From positions 1 through 64,000 of the forward strand of contig BOKW01000006.1 of the NCBI GenBank assembly GCA_016861185.1: 64,000 bases of DNA, in the 5' to 3' direction. Under the pieces are notes generated by a model, which saw nothing but the letters and a program-made list of their open reading frames with translations, had not been told where the DNA came from and made no database searches. The stretch's first letter is position 1; every line of letters begins with the position of its first letter. Positions 8,715 through 17,353 of this stretch are shown here, piece after piece. The stretch is from Betaproteobacteria bacterium (GTDB lineage Bacteria > Pseudomonadota > Gammaproteobacteria > Burkholderiales > Burkholderiaceae_F). Both the position numbers and the translations under genes were made by a program.

Positions 8715-11486
8715 ATGAACAACGACCAACACGCGTTCGATCCGAAGCTGGAGCACGAGCGCATCCGCACGCGGCGCGCGTTGTGGGAAGGGCGCCGGCC
8801 CGACGCCGATGCGCTGCCGCCCGAGCATCCCGTCGGGCTCGCGTTTTCCGGCGGCGGCATCCGCAGCGCGACCTTCTCGCTCGGTCTCGCGCAGGCGCTC
8901 GCGGCAAAGAGACTGTTCCCGCAGATCGACTATCTGTCGACGGTTTCGGGCGGCGGCTATACCGGTTCGTTCCTGGGGAGCCTCTTCCTTCCGCGCACGG
9001 CCGATCTCGCCGTGCCCGACCCGCTGCCGCGCGAAGCGCCGCAGGCCGCACCCGAGTCGGCGCTGGCGGCTGCCGAGCGCGCCGAGCGGCTGCTCACGGA
9101 TCCCCCGCACGCGACCGCCGCGTCGATCCGCGTCGGCGCGCCCGGCGCGGACAAGACGATCTTCCATCCGCTGCGCTGGCTGCGCGAGAACGGCCGCTAT
9201 CTGACGCCGAGCGGCGCGAAGGACCTGCTGTTCATGACGGCGTTCTATCTGCGCTCGCTGATCGGCGTGCACTACGTGCTGGCGCTCGCGTTGATCGGCG
9301 CCGTGCTGGCCGCGTATGTGGTCCGCATCGGGCTGCACGTCGCGGGGCAGGCGATCGGCGGCGGGATCGCGCCCCGGCTCGATGGGCTCGACTGGGATCT
9401 CGCGGTGATCGGCGATGCGCTCGGGTGGTGGTGGAGCCCGATCCTGTGGCTCGTGCCGCTCGCCGCCGTTGCGATCGGCGGCCCGCTGGTGCTGATCTAC
9501 TGGCTCGTGTTCCGGCAGGAGAAGGCGGCGAAGCTGTCGGCCGAGGAGCGCGCGATCAAGCTCGGTCCGTACTGGCTGCTCGTCGCGAGTCTGGTCTTCG
9601 GCGTGCTGCTCGCGCGCTTCGACCGCTGGGACAACCCGGTCGTTTTCCTGCTCGGCTACGGCGCGTACCTGGCGATCGTCACGCTGCTGCTGCAGCGCTT
9701 CTGGCTCGCGCGGATGCTCAAGCCCGGCGAGGACTGGACCCATACGTCGGCGGTGGCGCGCGCGCGGTTGAAGCTGACGCAGGCGCTGACCGCAACGCTC
9801 GCGCTGCTCGCCGTCGCCGCGGCCTGCGGTTTTGTCGACTCGTTCGGCCAGACGCTGTTCGTCGCTTGGCTGCGCAATCGTCCGGGTGAACTCGCGGCGC
9901 TCGCCTCCGGCGGCGGCGCGATCGCGGTCGCGCTTGCCTTCGCGCGCAAGCTCGGCGGGGCGGTCGGCGCGGACGCGACGGCGTGGAAGAAGCGGCTCGC
10001 GCGGCTGCAGAAGCTCGTCGCACTCGTCGTCGCGTTGGCCGCATTGGCCGCGATCGCGGCGCTGCTGGTCGCGTTCGTGCAGTGGATCGTCTGGAGCCCG
10101 TGGCTCGCCGAACTGCGCGTCAAGCCGCAGGCGCGGCTCGCGACCGGGCACTTCGCGCTGCTGATCGGCGTGGCGCTCGCGTGGGCGCTGCTCGCGGCGC
10201 TGGTGCGCGAAAGCCTGGGGTTCCTCAACAACTCGACGTTCCACCGCTTCTACTGCGCGCGGCTGGTGCGCACCTTCCTCGGCGCGGCCAACTTCAGACG
10301 GCTCGCCCAGCTTCATGAGACGCTGCACGCGCCGCTCGCGAGCCAGTCGGACGCGCGCGCGCTGTTCGTCTCCGAATCGCACCCCGACGACGAGGTGGCG
10401 CTGCGCAGCTACTACGCGGGCGGTTCGGCCGGCCCGCTGCATCTCGTCTGCGCGACCGTCAACGAGACGCTGTCGCAGACATCGAATCTGGTGCGCGAGG
10501 ATCGCAAAGGTGTCCCGCTGACCGTTGGCCCGCTGGGCATCAACGTCGACGACCGCTTCCATCGCTGGGCGCAGCCGGTGCACGAGATCGGATCGCGGCT
10601 GCAGTTCGCCGATCTGCCCGCTCTGCCCGACACGGCGGGCGCTGACGCGCGCGAGGACTACGACCGCCAGACGCGCTGCGAGCGGCTCGCACTCGGCGCG
10701 TGGGCGGCGATTTCCGGCGCGGCCGTCTCGACGGGCCTGGGTCGCATGTCGGCGAAGGGTTTTTCGATGCTCGCTTGGCTCGTCAACGCGCGGCTCGCGT
10801 ACTGGTGGCTGCCGGCGGCGAAGATGAGCACGCAGCAGCGCGAAAGCCTGCTCAGGACCTTCGACCTCGTGTGGCAGGAGTTGACCGGCGGCTTCTACGG
10901 CCGGCGCGGGTTGCGTTGGAATCTCTCGGACGGCGGTCACTTCGAGAACACCGCCGTCTACGAGCTGCTGCGCCGGCGGGCGGCGCTCATCGTCTGTGCC
11001 GACAACGGCGCCGATCCCGACTACGGTTTCAACGATCTGCAGAACCTCGTGCGGCGCGCGCGGATCGACTTCGGCGCCGAGATCGAGTTCTTCGAGGAGG
11101 GCGAGCTTGCGGCCTTCGTGGGACGGCTCGGCCACGCCGACGCCGCGCATTGGTTCGGCACGATCGAGCAGTTTCGCGACCCGGCGCGGCGCGGCGACCG
11201 CTGCGCGCTCGCCGCGCGCGTGCGTTATGCGGCGGGCGCGGACGGGCTCGCGCGCGGGGCGCTGCTCGTCGTCGTGAAACCCGCCGTGCCCGACTTCGCG
11301 CCGCTCGACGTCAAGCTCTACGCGCGCCGGCAACCGGCGTTCCCGCAGCAGTCCACGGGCGATCAGTTCTTCGACGAAGGACAGTGGGAAAGCTATCGCA
11401 AACTCGGCGAAGCGATCGGCCTGCGCCTGTTCGACCTGTGGCCCGGTTTCGTCCGCGAAGCGCGCGCGCTCGCAGCGGCCGCCTAG
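8715..11486 (+). CDS. membrane-embedded patatin-like phospholipase
   Basis: A 923-aa protein with patatin catalytic elements split around a long membrane region. The oxyanion-hole motif FSGGGIRSATFSLG is at about residues 44-57. The nucleophile elbow is STVSGGGYTGSFLG with Ser78; the usual G-x-S-x-G is altered to V-S-G-G-G. The catalytic Asp is in LSDGGHFEN (Asp739). Between them lie several strongly hydrophobic stretches, roughly residues 180-215, 240-270, 295-345, 360-380 and 430-500. Family knowledge suggests a lipid acyl hydrolase acting at the inner membrane; substrate and role are unknown. Start chosen at 8715 for the GGGGG-rich ribosome site just upstream. The arms of a dispersed repeat follow the stop codon. 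Confidence 0.85.
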   Translation: MNNDQHAFDPKLEHERIRTRRALWEGRRPDADALPPEHPVGLAFSGGGIRSATFSLGLAQALAAKRLFPQIDYLSTVSGGGYTGSFLGSLFLPRTADLAVPDPLPREAPQAAPESALAAAERAERLLTDPPHATAASIRVGAPGADKTIFHPLRWLRENGRYLTPSGAKDLLFMTAFYLRSLIGVHYVLALALIGAVLAAYVVRIGLHVAGQAIGGGIAPRLDGLDWDLAVIGDALGWWWSPILWLVPLAAVAIGGPLVLIYWLVFRQEKAAKLSAEERAIKLGPYWLLVASLVFGVLLARFDRWDNPVVFLLGYGAYLAIVTLLLQRFWLARMLKPGEDWTHTSAVARARLKLTQALTATLALLAVAAACGFVDSFGQTLFVAWLRNRPGELAALASGGGAIAVALAFARKLGGAVGADATAWKKRLARLQKLVALVVALAALAAIAALLVAFVQWIVWSPWLAELRVKPQARLATGHFALLIGVALAWALLAALVRESLGFLNNSTFHRFYCARLVRTFLGAANFRRLAQLHETLHAPLASQSDARALFVSESHPDDEVALRSYYAGGSAGPLHLVCATVNETLSQTSNLVREDRKGVPLTVGPLGINVDDRFHRWAQPVHEIGSRLQFADLPALPDTAGADAREDYDRQTRCERLALGAWAAISGAAVSTGLGRMSAKGFSMLAWLVNARLAYWWLPAAKMSTQQRESLLRTFDLVWQELTGGFYGRRGLRWNLSDGGHFENTAVYELLRRRAALIVCADNGADPDYGFNDLQNLVRRARIDFGAEIEFFEEGELAAFVGRLGHADAAHWFGTIEQFRDPARRGDRCALAARVRYAAGADGLARGALLVVVKPAVPDFAPLDVKLYARRQPAFPQQSTGDQFFDEGQWESYRKLGEAIGLRLFDLWPGFVREARALAAAA

Positions 11487-11500
11487 GGCGCAGCGAGGGT

Positions 11501-11666
11501 TCTCAACACGGAGACACCGAGAACACGGAGGAAAGCCAAAGAGCGTTGAGTTTCACGGCGTCTCCGTAACGGGTTCTTCGGCATTGCGGACGGAGCGCGA
11601 ACGCCGAGGGCACCGACAAGAAGCCTCTGTTGCAGTCCTCTGTGTTCTCCGTGTCTCTGTGGTGAG
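11501..11666. repeat. CACGGAGACAC-family inverted repeat with spacer
   Basis: Left arm 11501-11537 (TCTCAACACGGAGACACCGA...) and right arm 11638-11666 (...TCTCCGTGTCTCTGTGGTGAG) are inverted relatives of the repeat at 5841-5915, with about 100 bases between the arms. It fills most of the gap between the convergent patatin and cca genes. The spacer shows no open frame I would trust. Confidence 0.75.
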
Positions 11667-11694
11667 CCTAAACCGCTGCGCGCGGCGATGCGCC

Positions 11695-12777
11695 TCAACG
11701 CGAAGCGGCGGCGATCGCTTCGAGCCGCGCCTGGCGGACCGCCGCGGCGATCGCGGCGGTGTCGGGCGCGTGGCGCGCGGCGATCGTGCCGGCGTCGACA
11801 GCTGCGGCGGCGCGCAGCGCGCGGCGCAGACCATCGAGGCCCACCGCGTCGAGCGTTTCGACCGCCTGCAGCAGCGACTCGAAGCGCTCCGGCCGGCGCA
11901 GCGCGTCGGCGCGCTCGATCGCGCCGAGCAGCGTGTGCGCAGCGCGCGCCTGCGGCAGCGCGGCTCGCAGTTCGACGAGCAGTCGGGCGAGGCTCGCGGA
12001 CTCGCCGTCGACGGGCAGCTTGCCGAGCAACCCGGCGAGCTTCGCCGGCGCACCGCACGCCGCGGCGAGGATCGCGAAGCGCGCGGGAAGCGCGAGCCCG
12101 CGGTCGGCCGCGCGGTCGAGCGCGGGCGCGACGGCCGCGAGATCGTCGAGCTCGGGATAAAGCCGAGCCATCAGACCGCAGTCTTGCAGCGCTTCGATCA
12201 TCCGCGACGGCCTCGCTTCGAGCAACCCGCGCGCCAGCTCCTGCCAGACGCGCTCGGGCACCAGCGCGTCGGCCTCGCCGCGGTCGACGATCGCGCGCAT
12301 CAGCGCGCGCGTCTCCGGTGCAATCGTGAAGTCGTGAAAGCGCGCGGCGAAGCGCGCCACCCGCAGGATGCGGACGGGATCCTCGACGAACGACGGACCG
12401 ACGTGGCGCAGCACCTTCGCTTCGAGGTCGCGCCGGCCGCCGAACGGATCGATCAGCGCGCCACTTTCGTCCATCGCGATCGCGTTGATCGTCAGGTCCC
12501 GCCGCGCCAGATCCTGCTCGAGCGTCACGTCGGGCGCGGCGTGGAAGACGAAGCCCTTGTAGCCGGGCGCGGTCTTGCGCTCGGTGCGCGCGAGCGCGTA
12601 TTCCTCGTGCGTTTGCGGATGCAGGAAGACCGGGAAATCCTTACCGACCGGCTTGTAGCCGGCGGCGATCATCTCGTCGGGCGTGGCGCCGACGACGACC
12701 CAGTCGCGGTCGCGTTCACTGTGGCTGCGGCCGAGCAACCGATCGCGCACCCAGCCGCCGACCGCATAGACCCGCAT
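11695..12777 (-). CDS. cca: CCA tRNA nucleotidyltransferase, no HD domain
   Basis: A 360-aa class II CCA-adding enzyme that builds or repairs the tRNA 3'-CCA end. The nucleotidyltransferase head shows YAVGGWVRD near residue 4, DRDWVVVG with metal-binding acidic residues near 22, the RRDLTIN motif near 92 and the basic block [16 protein letters not shown] near 130. Length is shorter than E. coli Cca (412 aa): the C-terminus is an alanine-rich helical tail and no HD phosphohydrolase motif is visible. Its ATG overlaps the stop of the upstream GST gene (TGATG), which implies translational coupling. Confidence 0.92.
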   Translation of the reverse strand: MRVYAVGGWVRDRLLGRSHSERDRDWVVVGATPDEMIAAGYKPVGKDFPVFLHPQTHEEYALARTERKTAPGYKGFVFHAAPDVTLEQDLARRDLTINAIAMDESGALIDPFGGRRDLEAKVLRHVGPSFVEDPVRILRVARFAARFHDFTIAPETRALMRAIVDRGEADALVPERVWQELARGLLEARPSRMIEALQDCGLMARLYPELDDLAAVAPALDRAADRGLALPARFAILAAACGAPAKLAGLLGKLPVDGESASLARLLVELRAALPQARAAHTLLGAIERADALRRPERFESLLQAVETLDAVGLDGLRRALRAAAAVDAGTIAARHAPDTAAIAAAVRQARLEAIAAASR

Positions 12778-13424
12778 CAGTACTCGATGACCTCGGGCTC
12801 GGCCTGCGCGGCGGCGATCCACTCCTGCATCGGCGGCAGCTCGAGCACGCGGTCGCTGTAGTTGCCGAGCGTGGGCGGCAGCGTCACGCCGTAGGTCACG
12901 AAACGCGTGACCACCGGTGCGAAGAACGCGTCGGCGATCGAGAAGGTGCCGAACAGGAACGGCCCGCCCGAACGCGCGAGGCATTCGAGCCAGATGTCCT
13001 GCACGCGCCGCACGTCGGCGGCGACGTCCGGCCGCTCGAGCGCCGCCGCGCCTTTTTCCGGATGGCGCGAGCGGATGTCCATCGACAGATGCGCGCGCAT
13101 CGCGGCGAAGCCCGAGTGCATCTCGGCGGCGACCGAACGCGCTTGCGCGCGGCTGCTCACGCGCGCCGGCCACATGCGGCCGCGCGCCTGCGTCTCGTTG
13201 ACGTATTCGCAGATCGCGAGCGAATCCCAGACGGTCAGGTCGCCGTCGATCAGGCAGGGCACGCGCCCGCTCGGCGAGTGCTTCAGGATGTTCGCCTTGG
13301 TGTCGGGCTGGTCGAGCGCGATGCGGATCTCGTCGAACGCGACGCCGGCCATCTTCATCGCCAGCCAGGCGCGCAGCGACCACGACGAGTAGTTCTTGTT
13401 GCCGATGATCAGGGTCAGGGCCAT
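12777..13424 (-). CDS. glutathione S-transferase family protein
   Basis: A 215-aa GST. The thioredoxin-like N-domain begins [20 protein letters not shown], where the YSSWS stretch holds the likely catalytic serine, and includes the glutathione-binding [11 protein letters not shown] and [10 protein letters not shown] blocks. The helical C-domain follows from about residue 90, with [15 protein letters not shown] as the usual N-capping region. The substrate cannot be deduced. It is the first gene of a coupled pair with cca; the NDUFA9-like gene lies 9 bases upstream on the same strand. Confidence 0.9.
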   Translation of the reverse strand: MALTLIIGNKNYSSWSLRAWLAMKMAGVAFDEIRIALDQPDTKANILKHSPSGRVPCLIDGDLTVWDSLAICEYVNETQARGRMWPARVSSRAQARSVAAEMHSGFAAMRAHLSMDIRSRHPEKGAAALERPDVAADVRRVQDIWLECLARSGGPFLFGTFSIADAFFAPVVTRFVTYGVTLPPTLGNYSDRVLELPPMQEWIAAAQAEPEVIEY

Positions 13425-13433
13425 GGCGGGAAT

Positions 13434-14384
13434 CTACCTCCTTGCGCGCGCGCGGAAACCGCCGAAGCGCGTGCGCGGATGCAGCCCGGCGAGATAGATC
13501 GACGCTTCGGCTTCGAGCGGCGTCGGCGCGATGCCCAGCTCGGGCGCGGGCCGGTACGGCTGCTGCGAAGCGACGTTGTCGCGTTTCATCGAATCGAGGT
13601 TGTCGCGCGAAAGCAGCGGCTCGCCGGGCGCGCGCTCCATCAGCCAGGCCTGCAGCCGCGCGATCGGATCGGGCAGCGCGATCACCGCCCGGCGGTGGCC
13701 GGCGGCGGCCGCCGCATAACGCACCAGTTCGCGCAGCGTGTAGATCTTCGGCCCCGCCAGCTCGTAGGTCTTGCGATACGTCGCGCGGTTGTCGAGGCTG
13801 TTGGCGAAGGCGTTGGCCACGTCTTCGACCCAGACCGGCTGGAAGCGCACGTTTGCGCCGCCGATCGGCAGCAGCGGGAACCAGCGCGCGAGCCGCGCGA
13901 ACAGATTGAGGAAGTTGTCTTCGGCGCCGAAGATCACCGACGGCCGGAAGATCGTCCAGTCGAGCGGGCAGGCGCGCACGAGCCTTTCGGCCTCGCCCTT
14001 GCTGCGCTGGTACATCGACGGGCCGTCCGGATCGGCGCCCAGCGCGCTCATGTGCAGATACCGGCGCACGCCGAGCTTCTCGCAGGTGGCGACGATCCGG
14101 CGCGGCAGCTCGACGTGCGCCCTGGTGAACTGCTGCTGCGTGCCGTGCAGGATGCCGACCAGGTTGACCACCGCGTCCTGCCCGCGGATCAGCCGCTCGA
14201 GCGTCGCCTCGTCGTGTACGTCGGCTTCGACGACATCGCAGGTCGGCAGCAGGATCAGGTGCTTGGCGCGCTCGCGTCGCCGCGTCGGCGCCAGCACGCG
14301 GCAGCCGCGCGCGACGAGCGCATTGACCAGGTACCGGCCGACGAAGCCCGAAGACCCGATGACGAGGACGTTGGTGTGGCGCAT
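13434..14384 (-). CDS. NDUFA9-like atypical SDR, NAD(P)-binding
   Basis: A 316-aa atypical short-chain dehydrogenase of the complex I NDUFA9-like group. The dinucleotide motif is [16 protein letters not shown] at the N-terminus, followed by [11 protein letters not shown]. The later blocks [30 protein letters not shown] and [10 protein letters not shown] are typical. Bacterial members are often annotated as NAD-dependent epimerases, but their reaction is mostly unknown. Start at 14384 by family alignment. Oddly, the start codon has no Shine-Dalgarno: it directly follows a GGATTGCG-family repeat (CCGCAATCCGAAC on the coding strand). Confidence 0.85.
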   Translation of the reverse strand: MRHTNVLVIGSSGFVGRYLVNALVARGCRVLAPTRRRERAKHLILLPTCDVVEADVHDEATLERLIRGQDAVVNLVGILHGTQQQFTRAHVELPRRIVATCEKLGVRRYLHMSALGADPDGPSMYQRSKGEAERLVRACPLDWTIFRPSVIFGAEDNFLNLFARLARWFPLLPIGGANVRFQPVWVEDVANAFANSLDNRATYRKTYELAGPKIYTLRELVRYAAAAAGHRRAVIALPDPIARLQAWLMERAPGEPLLSRDNLDSMKRDNVASQQPYRPAPELGIAPTPLEAEASIYLAGLHPRTRFGGFRARARR

Positions 14385-14387
14385 GTT

Positions 14388-14508
14388 CGGATTGCGGAGT
14401 GCGGATCGCGAGTCGGTCCGCATTCTAGGCTGCGATCGCAGACGGCTCCTTCACCGCCGCTTCAGCGCTGCCGACCGCCGAAGTCGGGCGAGCGCAATCC
14501 GCAATCCG
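14388..14508. repeat. GGATTGCG-family inverted repeat
   Basis: The ends at 14388-14398 (CGGATTGCGGA) and 14498-14508 (TCCGCAATCCG) are perfect inverted copies, with further GGAGTGCGGATCGCG units on the left side. The element fills nearly the whole 129-base gap between the exonuclease gene and the NDUFA9-like gene. Confidence 0.75.
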
Positions 14509-14513
14509 AGCGA

Positions 14514-15209
14514 TCACCGCTTCCCCAGCCAATGCTGCGCCTTCTGCATCTCGAGCAGGTGCGCCGGGCAGGTCATGTCCAGGGTGTCGGCGCGGTAAAG
14601 GCACACCTGCAGCATCTGCGCGGTGGCGAGCGCGTCGGCGAGCGCGTCGTGGCGCGCGATCATACGCACGCCCATGAACGCGAGCCAGTCGTCCATCGTG
14701 CGGCACTCGTTCGACGGATACAGCGCGGGCAGCAGCTTGGCCAGATCGATCCACGCGCTCTGCGTGCGGGTGTTCAGCGTTTCCTTCAGCGCGCGGTCGA
14801 TCATCGTGCGGTCGAAGTCGGCGCGGTAGGCGACCAGCGGCGCGTGCCCGACGTACTCGAGGAAGGACACGAGCGCCTCGGCCGGATCGACGCCGGCGAG
14901 CTGCCGCTGGCCGCCGATCCGGTGCACGAGAATGTTGTCGCGGCTCGACGACTCGGGCTGGCGCAGCACGACCTCGAAGCAGCGACCGAGCGCGATCGCG
15001 CCGCGCTCGACCGCGACCGCGCCGATCGAAAGCACGCGGTCGCGCTTCAGGTCGAGCCCGGTCGTCTCGACGTCGACGGTCACGTAGCGCGATGCGCGAT
15101 GGCGGTTGCGGGTCGGCGGCGGCGCCAGCTCGCTCAGCCGCTGCAGCCGCGCTTCGAGCCCGGGCGGCAGCGCGGGTCGGGTGCGCAGAAGCTCGGCGAA
15201 GTAGCCCAT
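14514..15209 (-). CDS. DnaQ-like 3'-5' exonuclease
   Basis: A 231-aa DEDD-superfamily exonuclease related to the epsilon subunit of DNA polymerase III. ExoI motif VTVDVETTGLDL has the catalytic Asp and Glu; the ExoII Asp is in LVAYRADFDRTMID; ExoIII is RHDALADALATA, with His and Asp in the H-x4-D spacing of DEDDh enzymes. About 45 residues precede the nuclease core (MGYFAELLRTRPALPPGLEARLQ). Its ATG overlaps the stop of the upstream cNMP/CBS/nucleotidyltransferase gene (TGATG). The same pairing recurs beside sodium:solute symporter genes in other proteobacteria, so the real target may not be replication errors. Confidence 0.88.
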   Translation of the reverse strand: MGYFAELLRTRPALPPGLEARLQRLSELAPPPTRNRHRASRYVTVDVETTGLDLKRDRVLSIGAVAVERGAIALGRCFEVVLRQPESSSRDNILVHRIGGQRQLAGVDPAEALVSFLEYVGHAPLVAYRADFDRTMIDRALKETLNTRTQSAWIDLAKLLPALYPSNECRTMDDWLAFMGVRMIARHDALADALATAQMLQVCLYRADTLDMTCPAHLLEMQKAQHWLGKR

Positions 15210-17107
15210 CACAGCGCGAACGAGTAGGTCTCTTTCAGCCGCTGCTGCAGCTTGCGCGCCTGGCGGAAGGCCTCCTTCAGCATGCGCTGGTCGACTTCGT
15301 TCAGCGCGTGAGGATCGATGCGGTTGACGGCCGCCGCGGCGCCGCGTTCCTGCGTGCGCAGCCGCAACACCTGCAGGAAGTGGAAGGCCTCGACCGTCGC
15401 GTCGACGTGCCGCCGTTCGACGCCGAGCTTGTCGCCCGCGCGCCGCAGCCGGTCGGCGGTGCCGGTTTCGTCGATGCCGAGCGCGAGCGCAAGCACGCGG
15501 CCCGCGTCGACGAAGAGCCGCGTGCCGCGCGTCTTCAGGTCGAGCGTTCCTTCGTGCGGCGGGTCGTCGTCGACGACGAAGGCGCGGATCAGGCCGAGCG
15601 GCGGTTCGGCCTCGAGCGCGTTGGCAACCATCAGCCGCAGGAACAGCTTGTTGTCCTGCGTGCGCGCGAGCAGCCAGTCGCGCAGCGCATCGGCGAGCGC
15701 GGCGTCGCCGAACAGCGGCCTGAAGTCGAAGAAGATGTTGGCGTTGAGCAGCGCCTGTGGCGTCGGTTCGGCGAGCCAGACGGTGAAGCGCGCACGCCAC
15801 TCGTCGGTCGTCAGGCACCACTGCGGGTTGCCCGCCATGATGCCGCCTTTGCACAGCGGAAAACCCAGGCGGTCGAGCGCTTCGTTGGCTTCGCGCGCGA
15901 AGCCGAGCAGCTCGTGCCGCGTGCGCAGCGTCTCCGCGAGGTTCGCGTCGCCGGCGAAGATCAGCGCGTTGTCCTGATCGGTCGCGAGCGTCTGTTCTCC
16001 GCGGCCTTCGCTGCCGAGCGCGAGCCAGCACCAGTTCATCCCGGCGAGCGGATGGTCCTGCAGCACCAGCGTCAGCACCTGGCGCGTCAGCGCGTCGTTC
16101 AGCGCGGCGATCGTGCGCGTCAGCGCTTCGGCGGCCACACCCTGCGCGAGCAGGTTCGCGGTCAGGTTGCGGATGTCGCCGGCCACATGCGCCAGCGCGG
16201 CGATGCTGCGCGCCGAGCGGATCGAGTGGTGGACCTGGCGCAGCGAAACGCGCTGCAGCGCGAACAGGTCGCGTTCGGAGACGATGCCGGCGACGCGTCC
16301 GTGATCGGTGACGATGACTTGGTGGAAGCCGCTCGCGGCCATCTGCTGGATCGCGTCGGCGGCGGTCGCGTGCGCGGGCAGCGTCAGCGGATCGGTCGTC
16401 GCGACCGCGCCGACCGGCGTCGAAAGCGGAAGCTGCTGCAGCACCACGCGGTCGCGCAAGTCGTTCAGCGTGAAGATGCCGGCCGCTTCGCCGTCGGCGC
16501 CGACGACGATGATCGAGCGCACGCCGTACTCGCGCATCCGCGCGATCGCTTCGCCGAGCGGGGTGTCGCGCGCGCAGGTCACCGGCGCGCGCGGCAGCAG
16601 TTCGCCGAGCGGCCGCGTCAGCGAATGCTGGTCGGCGGCGATCTGGCTGTAGTGCCGCTGCAGTTCGGCGAGCGATTGCTGCGCGAGCACGGTGACCGCT
16701 TCGGTGCAGTACGCCTCGAACGACGGCGAAAGCCGGCGCAATGCCTGGAAGTCGTCGACCGCGAGCAGGTAGGCGAACACGTCCTCGACCGCGCGGTAGC
16801 TGCGCGTGGGACGGCCGCCGGCGGCAAGCGCGCCGACCGGGAAGCACTCGCCGGGCGTGAGCACGCGGTCGGGCAGCGTGTCGAGCCCCGCGGTCTGGCT
16901 CGCGACCGCGCCGCTCTGGATGATCACGAGCGGCGGAAACTCGGCGTTGCGGTCGACGATCACGCTGTCCTTCGCGAAGTACGCGAGCGCGAGCCGCGGC
17001 ACGAGGAATGCGAACGCCTGCTCGTCCATCCGCGAAAACGGCGCGTGCTTCGCGAGGAAGTCGCGCACGGCTTCGAAGACGAGCGGCGGGGTAGCGGGTT
17101 CGTTCAT
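15209..17107 (-). CDS. cNMP-binding/CBS/DUF294 nucleotidyltransferase-like protein
   Basis: A 632-aa multidomain protein. Residues 10-130 look like a cyclic-nucleotide-binding domain (FSRMDEQAFAFLVPRL ... PGECFPVGALAAGG). About 155-275 holds a CBS pair (GVRSIIVVGADGEAAGIFTLNDLRD and GFHQVIVTDHGRVAGIVSERDL). About 315-450 is the DUF294 nucleotidyltransferase-like domain, with LGSEGRGEQTLATDQDNALIF as its G-S-x-G-R-x-E-x-x-x-x-x-D-Q-D motif, as in GlnD. A DUF294 C-terminal helical domain follows. This suggests a ligand-sensing enzyme that modifies a partner by nucleotidyl transfer; neither is known. The exonuclease gene is coupled downstream, and the symporter pair lies upstream. Confidence 0.88.
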   Translation of the reverse strand: MNEPATPPLVFEAVRDFLAKHAPFSRMDEQAFAFLVPRLALAYFAKDSVIVDRNAEFPPLVIIQSGAVASQTAGLDTLPDRVLTPGECFPVGALAAGGRPTRSYRAVEDVFAYLLAVDDFQALRRLSPSFEAYCTEAVTVLAQQSLAELQRHYSQIAADQHSLTRPLGELLPRAPVTCARDTPLGEAIARMREYGVRSIIVVGADGEAAGIFTLNDLRDRVVLQQLPLSTPVGAVATTDPLTLPAHATAADAIQQMAASGFHQVIVTDHGRVAGIVSERDLFALQRVSLRQVHHSIRSARSIAALAHVAGDIRNLTANLLAQGVAAEALTRTIAALNDALTRQVLTLVLQDHPLAGMNWCWLALGSEGRGEQTLATDQDNALIFAGDANLAETLRTRHELLGFAREANEALDRLGFPLCKGGIMAGNPQWCLTTDEWRARFTVWLAEPTPQALLNANIFFDFRPLFGDAALADALRDWLLARTQDNKLFLRLMVANALEAEPPLGLIRAFVVDDDPPHEGTLDLKTRGTRLFVDAGRVLALALGIDETGTADRLRRAGDKLGVERRHVDATVEAFHFLQVLRLRTQERGAAAAVNRIDPHALNEVDQRMLKEAFRQARKLQQRLKETYSFAL

Positions 17108-17114
17108 CGAAACT

Positions 17115-17144
17115 CGGATTGCGGAGCGCGGATTGCGGGTTGCG
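17115..17144. repeat. GGATTGCG-family repeat
   Basis: Units CGGATTGCGGAG, CGCGGATTGCGG and GTTGCG in direct array, 7 bases upstream of the start codon of the DUF294 gene. It occupies the place where a Shine-Dalgarno would be expected. Confidence 0.75.
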
Positions 17145-17282
17145 CGGGATGCCTTGCTTGCGCCGACTCAATGTCAATCATGGCGCACGCCCGTCCGCGA
17201 CGACAAAGGGCCTCTCGCGAGACCCTCGTTTGGCACATTGGCGGCGTGCGCGCGTCGATCCGAGACCCGCCATGGGGGAGTC

Positions 17283-17311
17283 CAGAGGGGGCGGTGGAAC
17301 AGCCCCCTCTG
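17283..17311. terminator. 10-bp hairpin, possible terminator
   Basis: Perfect inverted repeat CAGAGGGGGC (17283-17292) and GCCCCCTCTG (17302-17311) around a 9-base loop. It lies 43 bases beyond the stop of the symporter gene, which is transcribed from the minus strand. No T-run follows on either side, so intrinsic termination is unproven. It may instead be part of a dispersed GC-rich intergenic element (CCCAAGGGCG nearby at 17316). Confidence 0.4.
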
Positions 17312-17353
17312 CGTACCCAAGGGCGCGCAGCGCATGCGCACCGACGCCGGGCG

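Noticed and set aside
8619-11333. A 904-codon open frame on the minus strand
   Set aside because: Antisense of the patatin gene; composition is Arg/Gln/Glu-rich shadow coding with no motif.
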